From the NCBI RefSeq assembly GCF_902833645.1, contig NZ_CADFGE010000013.1, forward strand, positions 124,001 through 188,000: a stretch of DNA of 64,000 nucleotides, given 5' to 3'. The stretch is from Paraburkholderia fungorum (GTDB lineage Bacteria > Pseudomonadota > Gammaproteobacteria > Burkholderiales > Burkholderiaceae). Made by a program: the position numbers and the translations under genes. Below are positions 7,121 to 18,737 of this stretch, in pieces (the first letter of the stretch is position 1; the number at the start of each line of letters is the position of its first letter). The notes beneath the pieces were generated by a model, which saw only the letters and a program-made list of their open reading frames with translations, searched no databases and was not told where the DNA came from.

Positions 7121-8806
7121 ATGGCCGAATTGCGAATTGACGGGATGACCTGCGCCTCGTGTGCCGCCCCTATCCGGTCCGCACTGGAGAACGTACCCGG
7201 TGTGATCTCGGCGGCAGTGTCGTATCCGCAAGGCACCGCGAGCGTCAGGACCCAGCCCGGTACGTCCGTGGATGCGCTCACCTCCGCAGTGGCCCGGCTT
7301 GGTTATCGCGCTGCGCTGGCCGAGGGGCCGTCGACGAACGCGCCGGCCGGACAGTACGACAATGCGCTGGGGTGGATCGAGGGCCATGAAAAGGCGCGCA
7401 GCGTGGCCGGCAGGCTCCGCATTGCCGTGATCGGCAGCGGGGGCGCCGCGATGGCGGCTGCGCTGAAGGCGGCAGAAAACGGCGCTCACGTGACGCTGAT
7501 CGAGCGCGGCACCCTCGGCGGCACGTGTGTCAACGTCGGCTGTGTGCCGTCGAAGATCATGATCCGCGCGGCCCATATCGCGCGTCTGCGGCAGGCGAGC
7601 CCGTTCGACGGGGGCGTCAGTGCCGTGGCACCGGCGATCGACCGGCCGCGCCTGCTCGCCCAGCAGCAGGCGCGCGTGGACGAACTGCGCCACGCCAAAT
7701 ACGAAGGCATTCTGGACGCCAACCCGAACATCAGTGTGCTGCATGGGGAAGCGCGCTTCACGGGTACCCATGCACTCGCCGTCGCGCTCACGGCCGGTGG
7801 CGAACGCCAGGTACCGTTCGACCGCTGCCTGATTGCCACTGGCGCCAGCGCAGCGGCCCCGCCGATTCCAGGCCTGCAGGACACGCAGTACTGGACCTCC
7901 ACCGAGGCGCTCGCAAGCGACGCGATCCCGAAGCGCCTGGCCGTGATCGGCTCGTCGGTGGTGGCCGTCGAGCTGGCTCAGGCCTTCGCCCGTCTGGGCA
8001 GCCGCGTCACCATCCTCGCGCGCAACGCCCTGCTTTTCCGTGAAGACCCGGCCATCGGCGAAGCCGTCACAGCCGCCTTTCGGGCGCAAGGCATCGTCGT
8101 GCTGGAGCAGACGCAGGCGAGCCGCGTATCGCACGTCGATGGCGAATTCGTCCTCGCCTCGAACCACGGCGAGCTGCGGGCGGACCGGTTGCTGATTGCC
8201 ACGGGACGGTCGCCTAACACCCGCGGCCTGAACCTGGCGAGTGCGGGCGTGCAGCTCGACGAGCGCGGCGGCATCGTGATCGACAGCAGCACGCGCACTA
8301 GCGCGCCCGACATCCATGCGGCCGGCGACTGCACCAGCCTGCCGCAGTTTGTCTACGTCGCGGCGGCGGCCGGCACGCGCGCGGCAATCAACATGACAGG
8401 CGGTGACGCGCGGCTCGATCTCTCCACGATGCCCGCCGTGGTGTTCACCGACCCACAGGTGGCAACGGTCGGCTACAGCGAGGCAGACGCACATCACGCG
8501 GGCATTGAGACCGACAGCCGCACGTTGACCCTCGACAACGTGCCGCGCGCCCTAGTGAACTTCAACACACGCGGATTCGTCAAGCTCGTGGCCGAAGCAG
8601 GCAGCGGTCGCCTGATCGGCGCGCAGGCGGTGGCCCCTGAGGCGGGTGAAATCATCCAGACGGCGGCAATCGCGATCCATGCACGGATGACCGTACAGGA
8701 GCTCGCCGACCAGCTGTTCCCCTACCTGACGATGGTGGAGGCTCTGAAGCTTGCCGCACAGACCTTCTCGAAGGACGTGAAGCAGCTCTCGTGCTGCGCC
8801 GGATAA
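7121..8806 (+). CDS. merA: Mercuric reductase MerA
   Basis: This 561-residue flavoenzyme reduces Hg(II) to Hg(0) with NADPH in the cytoplasm. Residues 1-68 form the N-terminal HMA domain (GMTCASC). The FAD Rossmann motif (VIGSGGAAMAAALKA) is followed by the redox-active pair in GGTCVNVGCVPSK, a second Rossmann motif (LAVIGSSVVAVELAQ), and the C-terminal Hg-binding pair Cys558-Cys559 (SCCAG). All catalytic cysteines are intact and the length equals the Tn501 enzyme. It is followed after ten bases by merB. Confidence 0.97.
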   Translation: MAELRIDGMTCASCAAPIRSALENVPGVISAAVSYPQGTASVRTQPGTSVDALTSAVARLGYRAALAEGPSTNAPAGQYDNALGWIEGHEKARSVAGRLRIAVIGSGGAAMAAALKAAENGAHVTLIERGTLGGTCVNVGCVPSKIMIRAAHIARLRQASPFDGGVSAVAPAIDRPRLLAQQQARVDELRHAKYEGILDANPNISVLHGEARFTGTHALAVALTAGGERQVPFDRCLIATGASAAAPPIPGLQDTQYWTSTEALASDAIPKRLAVIGSSVVAVELAQAFARLGSRVTILARNALLFREDPAIGEAVTAAFRAQGIVVLEQTQASRVSHVDGEFVLASNHGELRADRLLIATGRSPNTRGLNLASAGVQLDERGGIVIDSSTRTSAPDIHAAGDCTSLPQFVYVAAAAGTRAAINMTGGDARLDLSTMPAVVFTDPQVATVGYSEADAHHAGIETDSRTLTLDNVPRALVNFNTRGFVKLVAEAGSGRLIGAQAVAPEAGEIIQTAAIAIHARMTVQELADQLFPYLTMVEALKLAAQTFSKDVKQLSCCAG

Positions 8807-8816
8807 CCAGGACGCA

Positions 8817-9476
8817 ATGATGGACTTTGCACGCTACACGGCGGAACTCGTCGATCGTCTTACGATGGCCTTCCGGTCCGAAGGGCTCGAGGAGCTTTTT
8901 GTCGTGTTGTTACGCGAGCTCGCCAGGGGAAGGCCGGTTTCGCGTGGCACGCTCGCGCTGGCCCTCGACTGGCCCGTTGAACGCGTGGCAGCTGTACTCC
9001 AACAGGCCGTCAGTACCGAGTGGGATGACGACGGCAACGTCGTCGGCTACGGCCTGACGCTGCGCGAGACCGCGCACGCCTTCGAAATCGACGGCCGGCG
9101 CCTGTACACGTGGTGCGCATTTGACACCCTGTTCTTCCCCGCCCTGATCGATCGGACGGCCCATGTGGTCTCGCGCTGTGCCGCGACCGGCGTGCCGGTG
9201 GCGCTGACGGTCACGCCGACCGCGATACAGGATGTCGAACCGGCCGGCGCGGTCGTGTCGCTGTTACTCCCACGGGACACCGCCGATATCCGCGCGGCCT
9301 TCTGCTGCGATGTGCATTTCTTTGCCTCCGCCGCTGCGGCGCACGACTGGACCTCGAAACATGCTGGCGTGGACATCGTGAACGTCCACGACGCCTTCGG
9401 CGTGGGCCGCGAGCTTGCGCAACGGCTATTGCAGGCTGCCCGGCTGCGAAACACGAAGGACGCGGACCACGCGTAA
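8817..9476 (+). CDS. merB: Alkylmercury lyase MerB
   Basis: This 219-residue organomercurial lyase cleaves the carbon-mercury bond and passes Hg(II) to MerA. The catalytic residues are visible: Cys100 and Asp103 in YTWCAFDTLFF, and the second cysteine in AAFCCDVHFF (163/164), matching Cys96, Asp99 and Cys159 of the R831b enzyme. The N-terminal winged-helix part is present. Its presence makes this a broad-spectrum mer operon, although merC, merD and merE are not seen. Confidence 0.93.
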   Translation: MMDFARYTAELVDRLTMAFRSEGLEELFVVLLRELARGRPVSRGTLALALDWPVERVAAVLQQAVSTEWDDDGNVVGYGLTLRETAHAFEIDGRRLYTWCAFDTLFFPALIDRTAHVVSRCAATGVPVALTVTPTAIQDVEPAGAVVSLLLPRDTADIRAAFCCDVHFFASAAAAHDWTSKHAGVDIVNVHDAFGVGRELAQRLLQAARLRNTKDADHA

Positions 9477-9913
9477 TTCCGCCATTTCCGGATCACCTCG
9501 CTGCTCCCGCTGGCGCGCCAGGACGAACCTGACGGGGGGCGCCATGTTTCTTCTCGACGACGCCTGGATTCGTCCCAGGCAACGCGACAGCACCCAGTAC
9601 GCTCGACCGGGCGACGCGTCATTCGTCTCGCGGCGCGAGATGACTTCAAGCGTGCGAAGCAGGTACTAGGCAACTTCGAGGTCAGGAGTGCTCAAATGCC
9701 ATCCGCACCTCGTCCTGTAGCGTGTATCGGACGGCGCTTGCGTCTTTGCGGGAGAGAGTCCTTGGTTTCCGTGAGAATGGGCGAGAGCATTGTCGGCGCA
9801 TCATGTCAGTGCCCTCAAGGTTCGAAGGTGATGGTCCCCCTCTGCACAATAGTCGGCCGATGGATGGCGCGCACTACGCACGCGAGCAATCGACGTGCAT
9901 TCCACGGGGAACA
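9477..9913. other. Intergenic region after mer operon
   Basis: These 437 bases lie between convergent merB and the MFS gene. Short frames on both strands show no known domain. No clear terminator stem with a T-run was found. Confidence 0.45.
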
Positions 9914-11143
9914 TTACTGACTCCCTGATGACAACCCTGTCGCTCCGGAAGGGATTTCGGAGCGAAAGAACCGGAGGGAGCACACGGCAGCCGTTAACTC
10001 AACTGCGGCAAATACTCCCAATGCGGCCCCGAAACCGAAGCGAAGCACCTCCCCGAAGATGAGACTACCCAGACCGAAGCCAACGAACAGGGTGAAGACA
10101 TTCAAACCCATGGCTTGTCCTGGTCGCTTGGCCCCGAGTGAAGTGACAATGCCCGCGAAGAGTGGCTGGGTCATGTCGTAGCCCAGGGACAGCACCATCG
10201 CCACGACCGGTGCAAGGATCAGCGGGAAATCCAAAAGCAGAACCGCAGCGCCAAGCGTGCTGAGTCCAAGCCCGATCGGCAACAGTCTGGCACGTCCCCA
10301 CTTGTCCGCTGCGCGGCCGATCAGCGGCCCGAACAGGAAGCCCGGCACGCCGTAGCCGAGTAACGCCAGGCCGATCCCGACCGGCCCAAGGCCATAGTGT
10401 CGTTCGAGATACACGCCGAGCCAGGTGAAAACGCCGGAGTGGAACATCGAGTTCACAAAGACATAGCCATAAGTGCGCTGCCCCCGCGGCGTGCCAAGCA
10501 GGTTCATGTAGCCCCGAAAGAGATCGCCGAGCGTACCGCCGACCGGCTGCATCGCAGTGGCAATGATCCGGCGATAGGGCAGAAACAGCAGCAGGACAAT
10601 TCCTCCCGCCGTGCCGACAGCCAGGAAAAGCCCTCGCCAGCCGATAAATGGCACCAGCATCGCGCCCAACGGCGAGCCGAAGGCCATCCCTCCCGCCATC
10701 GCGCCAAACAGCCACCCAAGCGGGCGGCCTCGCTGTTCGTACGGAAACAGCCTGGCGACGAGCACAAGGGCGAGCGGCACGACTCCGCTGGCGCCCAGGC
10801 CCGTCACGATACGCCACAGCGCGATCTGCCCGATGGAGGTCGCTGTCGCCGTCAACGCCGTAAGCGCCCCGAACGCCCCGAGGGAGGCGAACATGACGCG
10901 CTGAACACCGAGCCGATCGGCCAGAAGGCCGTAGATCAGCGTCGCGATCCCATACGGAATCAGGTAGGCCGGCACAACGAGGCCGACGGTTTGTACCGAA
11001 GTTCCGAACGTCTTCGAAAGTGCCGGTATGATCGGCGCGACCATGTACGCCTGGAAAAAAATGAAAAAAGTGGCGGCCGAGAGCATCCGAAGCAAACGCT
11101 CCCGTTCGTGATGGTCAGGGGTGGGTGGTACGACGTTATGCAT
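9914..11143 (-). CDS. MFS transporter
   Basis: This 409-residue major facilitator protein has about twelve membrane helices. The loop 2-3 motif is GLLADRLGVQRV (about residue 74) and the loop 8-9 repeat is GPLIGRAADKWGRARL (about 280). The substrate cannot be read. It is the last gene of the leftward operon that begins with an HMA protein and a metal ATPase, so it may export a metal complex or a metabolite. It starts at ATG 11143, 36 bases after the CcdA-like gene. Confidence 0.85.
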   Translation of the reverse strand: MHNVVPPTPDHHERERLLRMLSAATFFIFFQAYMVAPIIPALSKTFGTSVQTVGLVVPAYLIPYGIATLIYGLLADRLGVQRVMFASLGAFGALTALTATATSIGQIALWRIVTGLGASGVVPLALVLVARLFPYEQRGRPLGWLFGAMAGGMAFGSPLGAMLVPFIGWRGLFLAVGTAGGIVLLLFLPYRRIIATAMQPVGGTLGDLFRGYMNLLGTPRGQRTYGYVFVNSMFHSGVFTWLGVYLERHYGLGPVGIGLALLGYGVPGFLFGPLIGRAADKWGRARLLPIGLGLSTLGAAVLLLDFPLILAPVVAMVLSLGYDMTQPLFAGIVTSLGAKRPGQAMGLNVFTLFVGFGLGSLIFGEVLRFGFGAALGVFAAVELTAAVCSLRFFRSEIPSGATGLSSGSQ

Positions 11144-11179
11144 GATATGGTTTTCGCAAAATCAGGTGATGGGTCTGGC

Positions 11180-11875
11180 CTAAACCGCCAGCGCCGGAAT
11201 GACGATGAAATACGCGTTCAGCATGTACAGGCCGGCCAGCACCAGCGTGGCAGCACCGGCCACTTCGAACGCCTTCTGGTAACGCTGAAGCATGGCCAGG
11301 CTCTCCAGCCAGCCCACCGCCGCGGCGCCCAGGATGACGGGAACAGCCCGGCCCATCGCAAACGCAAACAGGAGGGTTGCGCCGAACAGCGGCGAGCCGA
11401 TCCCGGCTGCGATGCCGAGCAGCACCACGAGAGCGGGCGTGCAGAACGGGCAGACCGCAACGGCAAAAGAGGCGCCGAGTACCACGGCCCCCCATCCGCT
11501 GCTGGCGCGTTTTCCGCGAAGGGAAATCGACGGCAGCGGCAGCCTGATCCAGCCGGGCCACATCAGGCCCAGCAGGATCAGTACGGGCCCGAGGACCACG
11601 CCCCACTCCCGGCCGACCAGCTTCGCTACCCAATGGCCGCCGAAGCCGGCGATTAGCCCCAACAGCGTCTGGACGATGACCATGCCCAGAATGAACAGGC
11701 CGCCATACAAGATTGCTGTTTTCGGTTCGCGCGCCTTTGTGACGTATGCGAGCGAAACCGGAATGGAGGCCAGCGCGACTGGGTTGAAGGTGAAAACAAA
11801 CCCCAGCAGAAAGCCGATTCCGAGCGATGCCAGGCTCGCCTGCTCGAGCGTCGCACGCAGTGACTCAATATCCAT
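11180..11875 (-). CDS. CcdA/DsbD-family membrane protein with only one cysteine pair
   Basis: This 231-residue protein has six predicted helices and the general CcdA layout. The second half carries CPFC (VAVCPFCTPALVV, about residue 141), but the first helix, which normally holds PCxxP, reads FTFNPVALASIP without cysteine. A classical two-cysteine membrane thiol relay is therefore unlikely unless it works with a partner. The thioredoxin-like gene upstream and the metal ATPase operon suggest electron or metal handling through CPFC. Confidence 0.8.
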   Translation of the reverse strand: MDIESLRATLEQASLASLGIGFLLGFVFTFNPVALASIPVSLAYVTKAREPKTAILYGGLFILGMVIVQTLLGLIAGFGGHWVAKLVGREWGVVLGPVLILLGLMWPGWIRLPLPSISLRGKRASSGWGAVVLGASFAVAVCPFCTPALVVLLGIAAGIGSPLFGATLLFAFAMGRAVPVILGAAAVGWLESLAMLQRYQKAFEVAGAATLVLAGLYMLNAYFIVIPALAV

Positions 11876-11955
11876 TTAGTGCGTCCAGGGCATGTTCCAT
11901 TGTTATCCTGCTCCGATGGTGGATGGGTCGCCCGGTATCGTTGCGGGGCGGTGAG

Positions 11956-12228
11956 TCACGTGCGTTGACGGTCAAGTCGCCGCGTCAATGCCTCGCGAAG
12001 CTGTGCGGCGCTGGGCAGTTTCGCGAAAACCAGTTCGCCATCGATCGCCATCGACGGCGGCGTCAGCACGCCCAGTTTCACGGCGTAATCCAGTTCGTCC
12101 AGCAGGTTCACGTCGCGCCAGGTCACCTGATGCTCGCCGAACGCTTCGGCGATTGTTTTCAGGCTATCCCGCGCACGATCGCAGTGGCTGCAGCCGGGCG
12201 TCGAGAAAACTTCGACCTTGATACTCAT
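11956..12228 (-). CDS. Small thioredoxin/glutaredoxin-fold protein
   Basis: This 90-residue protein has a thioredoxin fold with CSHC in STPGCSHCDRARD (about residues 13-16) and a cis-proline region (LTPPSMAIDGE). The CSHC motif, with a second His near the thiol pair, could serve redox or metal binding. It lies between the MerR regulator and the CcdA-like gene, with which it may form a cytoplasm-to-membrane thiol relay. Confidence 0.8.
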   Translation of the reverse strand: MSIKVEVFSTPGCSHCDRARDSLKTIAEAFGEHQVTWRDVNLLDELDYAVKLGVLTPPSMAIDGELVFAKLPSAAQLREALTRRLDRQRT

Positions 12229-12243
12229 GGCAGTCGTCCGGAG

Positions 12244-12798
12244 TTAGTGGGAGTCGCGATGCTGGTTTGCCATGCTGGACTCCAGCGCCGCCAGAATGGG
12301 GCAGTCATCCAACGGTTGGTCTTCGGCCGTGCAGATCCCGATCAGTTCGCTCAACGCCTGCGACATCGCCTGCATCGCCCTGATCTTCTGTTCGAGCTGC
12401 AATTTCTTTCGAATCGCGAGGCTGCGCACGTCGCTGCAGCAAGAGCTGTCATCGGCCTTCAGCTCGAGCAGTTGCCGTATTTCCGATAGCGTCATGCCGC
12501 AGTGCTGGGCGTGTTTGATGAAGTCCAGGCGGCGCACCGCGTCCTCGTCATACAGCCGATAGCCGGCTTCAGTCTTGTTCGCGGGCATCAGCAACCTTTC
12601 ATCCTCGTAGAAGCGGATGGTATCGGCGCTGACCTCGGCAAGCTTCGCGAGCTTGCCGATGGTCATCCCGGCGCGTTCCTGCGCCGCCTCAATCAACGGA
12701 ACGGTCCGACGCCGAGACCCTGCCGCACGGTTGTCCGTTGCGGAGGGTTTGCCGACGCCAGGACGGCCGGGCTTCCTCGAATTAGTGGGTGTTCGCAC
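12244..12798 (-). CDS. MerR-family metal regulator with N-terminal extension
   Basis: This MerR-type regulator of about 184 residues has its HTH at MTIGKLAKLAEVSADTIRFYEDERLL and C-terminal cysteines in DSSCCSDVRS, GICTAEDQ and DDCPILAAL. That cysteine set fits ZntR/CadR/PbrR-type divalent-metal sensors better than CueR. The GTG at 12798 was chosen because GGAGG lies eight bases upstream; it gives a basic extension of about 44 residues before the HTH, which is unusual. A start at the internal Met (12666) would give a standard length. It is encoded inside the operon it probably controls. Confidence 0.8.
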   Translation of the reverse strand: MRTPTNSRKPGRPGVGKPSATDNRAAGSRRRTVPLIEAAQERAGMTIGKLAKLAEVSADTIRFYEDERLLMPANKTEAGYRLYDEDAVRRLDFIKHAQHCGMTLSEIRQLLELKADDSSCCSDVRSLAIRKKLQLEQKIRAMQAMSQALSELIGICTAEDQPLDDCPILAALESSMANQHRDSH

Positions 12799-12885
12799 GA
12801 GTGCGTCCTCCAATAGCTATGGTTGTAGCCCGCATGCCGGTTTCCAGCCAAACTTCGGTTCGTCTCAATTGCGAGGTCTTAGAGT

Positions 12886-13113
12886 TCAATTGACGACCCG
12901 GGTCTCGTAACCAACGTCACCCAGGCATTTCGCTAGTGCGGCCAGTTCTACCTTCGTCGTGTCAAATAGCACTTCGATACGCTGGTCAAGAGCCTGCGCA
13001 CGAACCTGTCGCACGCCCTGCAGCGTGGTGAGCAGGCGCGTGACGCGCTGTTCGCATTTCTCACAGTTAAGTCGCTGCTCGCCGGTAACTTCGAGGGTGA
13101 CGGATTTGAACAT
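12886..13113 (-). CDS. HMA-domain metallochaperone (downstream copy)
   Basis: This 75-residue single-domain HMA-like protein has NCEKCEQRV at about residues 16-24, a CxxC preceded by Asn rather than the usual GMTC. It lies directly downstream of the P1B ATPase and may deliver metal to it or recover metal from it. It differs from the upstream HMA copy (HCSGCE), so the two are not recent duplicates. Confidence 0.8.
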   Translation of the reverse strand: MFKSVTLEVTGEQRLNCEKCEQRVTRLLTTLQGVRQVRAQALDQRIEVLFDTTKVELAALAKCLGDVGYETRVVN

Positions 13114-13161
13114 CGCTAAAACCCTCCATTCATGACACGGTCGCTGCGGGAGACGCTCCCG

Positions 13162-15614
<2,453 letters not shown>

Positions 15615-15618
<4 letters not shown>

Positions 15619-15842
15619 GGCGAGACCCCCACATCGAAACCTATGTGTTTCAATCTTTCCTGTACCTGCTCTCCCGTAACCCGGGCCGGATTAAATGTGA
15701 CTGCGATCCGCTGCGTCTGCGCTTTGACCGTCACGTCTTGTACCCCGGACATGCGTTGAAGCGCGAAGTGAATGCGGGTCTCGCAGCCGCTACAGTGGCT
15801 TTTCTCGTCTCCGGTTACCGTGAAATCGATCCGGTGTGTCAT
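15615..15842 (-). CDS. HMA-domain metallochaperone (upstream copy)
   Basis: This 75-residue HMA-fold protein has HCSGCETRI at about residues 16-24. It is the first gene of the operon and overlaps the ATPase start by four bases, so the two are probably made in step. A role as metal donor to the ATPase or as a cytoplasmic buffer is inferred from the context. Confidence 0.8.
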
Positions 15843-15948
15843 GAACTGTTCCTTTCGGTGTGGCGTGCGGTCGAAGCCTTGCCTGGGTCGACACTCTCCT
15901 TCGTCAAATCAGGAGTAGACCAGGGTTCAGCTGTACCGCGATGTACCA

Positions 15949-15980
15949 ATGCTAGACCTTGGAGCACACTCCAGAGTCAA
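15949..15980 (-). promoter_or_regulatory. MerR-family operator with 20-bp spacer (ZntR-like)
   Basis: On the minus strand TTGACT (15980-15975) and TAGCAT (15954-15949) are 20 bases apart. The spacer begins CTGGAGTGTGCTCCA, a near-palindrome very close to the ZntR site of E. coli zntA (CTGGAGTCGACTCCAG). It lies about 107 bases before the first HMA gene and is the probable control point for the whole operon. Confidence 0.8.
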
Positions 15981-15992
15981 GAAGAATCTTGT

Positions 15993-16301
15993 TCGCGCGT
16001 CAACGATGGGTTGCCTTGCTGGAGACGACTTTGACGCTGCCGGCGCTCTTGCCGCTGACGGTGATCGGCTTTTTATCTGCTGGCCCTTCTCGTGCCTCGA
16101 TCTCGCCCCGGCGGCCTCTGGGCCAGCGTGTTTGGCACACCGCCGTGCTTCTCATTTGCCGCCTTGGTGATCGGCTCGATGGTCTACAGCCTGCCCTTCG
16201 CCCTGCAACCCATTCTGTCTGCGTTCAGGCGCATCGACGCGGCAACGCGGCCTCCATCCATCATCGCCAGTGCGCTTTCGCAGTCGAGGGAAACGATATG
16301 A
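15993..16301 (+). pseudogene. Decayed molybdate ABC permease (modB) remnant
   Basis: Translated in two frames, this stretch matches ModB-type permeases: LPALLPLTVIGF in one frame, then YLLALLVPRSRPGGLW and LVIGSMVYSLPFALQP in the next. The frames meet at a run of five T near 16069-16073, where one base too many breaks the gene. After RRID the similarity is lost, so the C-terminal half is gone. No start codon context remains. It is a relic and not a working transporter. Confidence 0.65.
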
Positions 16302-16314
16302 AAAAAAAATCGGC

Positions 16315-16830
16315 CGGCGGCAGTCGATGCCGGCGCTGTCATCGGTGCTTTGGGTGGCCCCGTCGGTCTCCGCTGAGCAGAGTTTCGTCTGCCGCAGCTA
16401 AGGGAGGCGTTTCTGTTCACAGCGCTGGAAGCCGTCATTCTCAACAAGACGATGAACCTGGTCGTCGTCGCGTCAGCTCTGCCGTTCCGCGCGCGGGCAG
16501 TTCCGTTCGATGCGGCCTTGGCCTATGGGCGAGTTATAACCAAGTGTTGGCGGGACGCCTGCTGGGCCCACTGCTCGGTATTGTTGTTTGGCCATGAGGC
16601 CGCGCACCACGGTCCTTTGCCAGTGAGCCGTGTCGTGCAAACTGTGCTCGGGCTTGTCGCCGGTGTCATCATCGGCACGGTCGCCCTTTATGATGAGTGT
16701 TGCGGGCGGGGAAACTCTTGATTCAGCCCTCGTGCTGCTCTTCGGAATCGACCTGAAGCTGGCCAGGAGCCTGAGTGTGGTGGTCAGCTTGCCGATCATG
16801 CTGACCGGCTTCGCATGTGGGCGACCGTGA
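16315..16830 (+). pseudogene. Decayed TauE/SafE family exporter remnant
   Basis: Family wording is recognisable across broken frames: DAGAVIGALGGPVGL, then a stop, then AEFRLPQLREAFLFTALEAV and ILNKTMNLVVVASALPFRA, later LGLVAGVIIGTVA, and after a frameshift near 16690 SVAGGETLDSALVLLFGID and KLARSLSVVVSLPIMLTGF. At least one in-frame stop and one frameshift are present, and the C-terminus is cut off. It would have been a sulfite/organosulfonate-type exporter. Confidence 0.7.
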
Positions 16831-17113
16831 GGTAGCCGACCACCTGGCGCGGACCGTAGCCGCCCGCTCGAAACCGTCATGACAGGCTCGAAAGCAATGA
16901 GTCGATTGCGCCGCCCTCGAGCCGGTCTTGTCGTGAAGGAACCGGACGTCGCTTTCACGCGTGCCGGGCTGAAATGCTTACGCCTAACCCCATTGACATG
17001 TCATCACCCCGCTGGCAGCACATGATGTACACGACGCGCGCTCATGCCTGGGTGCAGGTATAGTTAGCTCATCGTCGGCGCTTTGCCGGCCCGGAAAGTC
17101 CAGGGAGATTTTT

Positions 17114-17365
17114 GTGCGTATCCACGGTGCGACGGGCACGATGACGCTCATGTCGGAGACGGACGATGCACATGAGCGCGAGACTCGAGGGTTGCGCCTG
17201 GAGGCGTCGGTAGATGGCAGAACCGTCGTGCTGACCGATATCGATTGCAGAAAACCTGGCATTCTTCGAATAGTCCGCTATGAGATAACAGCCGCCGAGT
17301 TAATCGCAGCGATTCGTGCGCGCGGAACCGAATTATTGGTTGAATCCCGTAGTCGTGAACCATAG
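17114..17365 (+). CDS. Small hypothetical protein
   Basis: This 83-residue open frame begins with GTG at 17114, seven bases after an AGGGAG Shine-Dalgarno. The product is charged and soluble, with a possible beta-rich core (VVLTDIDCRKPGILRIVRYE, residues about 39-58) and no membrane segment. I do not recognise a family. It lies alone between the pseudogene block and a convergent exported protein. Base composition fits coding sequence, but support is moderate. Confidence 0.45.
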   Translation: MRIHGATGTMTLMSETDDAHERETRGLRLEASVDGRTVVLTDIDCRKPGILRIVRYEITAAELIAAIRARGTELLVESRSREP

Positions 17366-17655
17366 CGCGGTGAGTCTCGCGACGGATTGAATGCGCGGTG
17401 ATTTCGTGCTGATCGCCGATGACCTCGACCACGACAGAAGGCGATCCGCAATGCCAGTTCTGCTCGTTGCGATCCAGCGAGATGGCAGGAATGGTGCGCT
17501 GCCGATTTCGGTACAGCGCTAGCAGCCTGGGACGTGTGCCGTGGCGAGTGCAGGAACGCCCGGGCCCATATTGACGACGAACTGAAGGCGCTGCGGTTCG
17601 TGCTGGCCCTGACCGCCAGCACGTTCTCCCTGCGCAGGAGCTCGGCGAGCTTGAC

Positions 17656-18573
17656 CTATCGCCGCGTTCCACATGACGCCGGAGCGGTTGACGTTGCCAA
17701 TGGTTTGGACGATTTCCCTTGCGCCAAAGTCGCCGCGACGTTGCGCTGCCAGCCGCTGAAGGAAGAATACGTCGCACCCAGAACCTGTTGCGGCGACACC
17801 GCGCTCCACCCTTGGTGCTGGAAGTACCTGAAATACATTGCCGTCATGCTGTACTGGGACGGAGACCAGTATGAATTGGCGGCCAGCGCGATCCGGTAAA
17901 GCTCGTCCACCGAAGCACCTTGGGAGGCGGCCAGTTCCAGCAGGCCGAGCAGAGCCGAACCATGATTGCAATCCTGAAACAGGGTCGAATTGTCGCAACA
18001 GGGCCGGAACGATCCGGTTGCGACATCGAGGACCCGTGCCTCCTGGGAGCGGCTCAGACCAACGGTATCGATGCGGTTGAAGTACACGTAGCCGTTCGGC
18101 TCCCGACCGAGCGTCCAGCCTCCCGTGCTGGCAAACGAGGGGAGCTGGATGGCATCGATCGGGCTTCTCCCGTTGAAGCCCGTTCTCGTCGACAGCCCGA
18201 GCGCCCAGAGCAGGTGAAGCAGATGCGGCGCGGTTTCCGCACTGAGGACGATCGGTTCGGTGGATGGTGCCACGAACAGCCATTCGACCCAGGCAGGCAG
18301 AAGCTGCCCCGGAGAGGTCACGGCCCGGTATTTGTCCGGATCGAGCGCGCCGGCCGCCACCAGCTTCCGGATTGAGTCGCCGAAGACGACCTGTGTCCTG
18401 ATCCCGCGGCGCGGGAGAACTTCATCCATATCGATCCGGAAGTGCGCAGACGGACTATCGGGACGGATCCCGGCGGTCACCGCACCGCAATAACCCACCC
18501 CCGCAGTCAATGCAAAGATGAAATCCCGACGCGTGAAGCCGGCTGCCCGGTGTTCCGGGATTGATTGTTTCAT
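17656..18573 (-). CDS. Exported hypothetical protein with Tat-like signal
   Basis: This 305-residue protein begins with a twin-arginine-type leader (FTRRDFIFALTAGVG, residues about 13-27), so export in folded form is likely. The mature part holds a cysteine group (CCDN and DCNHG, about residues 192-204) that could bind a metal or cofactor, followed by a helical ELAASQGASVDELYRIAL segment. I do not recognise a family. The last 20 residues (SSKPLATSTAPASC) look unlike the rest, so a frameshift near the end is possible. No operon partner is evident. Confidence 0.65.
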   Translation of the reverse strand: MKQSIPEHRAAGFTRRDFIFALTAGVGYCGAVTAGIRPDSPSAHFRIDMDEVLPRRGIRTQVVFGDSIRKLVAAGALDPDKYRAVTSPGQLLPAWVEWLFVAPSTEPIVLSAETAPHLLHLLWALGLSTRTGFNGRSPIDAIQLPSFASTGGWTLGREPNGYVYFNRIDTVGLSRSQEARVLDVATGSFRPCCDNSTLFQDCNHGSALLGLLELAASQGASVDELYRIALAANSYWSPSQYSMTAMYFRYFQHQGWSAVSPQQVLGATYSSFSGWQRNVAATLAQGKSSKPLATSTAPASCGTRR

Positions 18574-18737
18574 GGCAGAGGCCCCCGCTCTGTTCCGCCG
18601 TTGACGCCCCCTGCGCCAGCGGCTTCTGTGCCCGCTTCGACCGGCGAGTCGTATTTCTTTTCAGATATGGCCGCAGTATTCCAGAGATGTTCTGGCATGC
18701 AAACGTTCGCCACCGAGCACCCGCGTGCAGGTACTGA

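Noticed and set aside
6905..8497. 530-codon minus-strand frame across merA
   Set aside because: It mirrors merA codon structure in high-GC DNA; merA itself has every catalytic motif.
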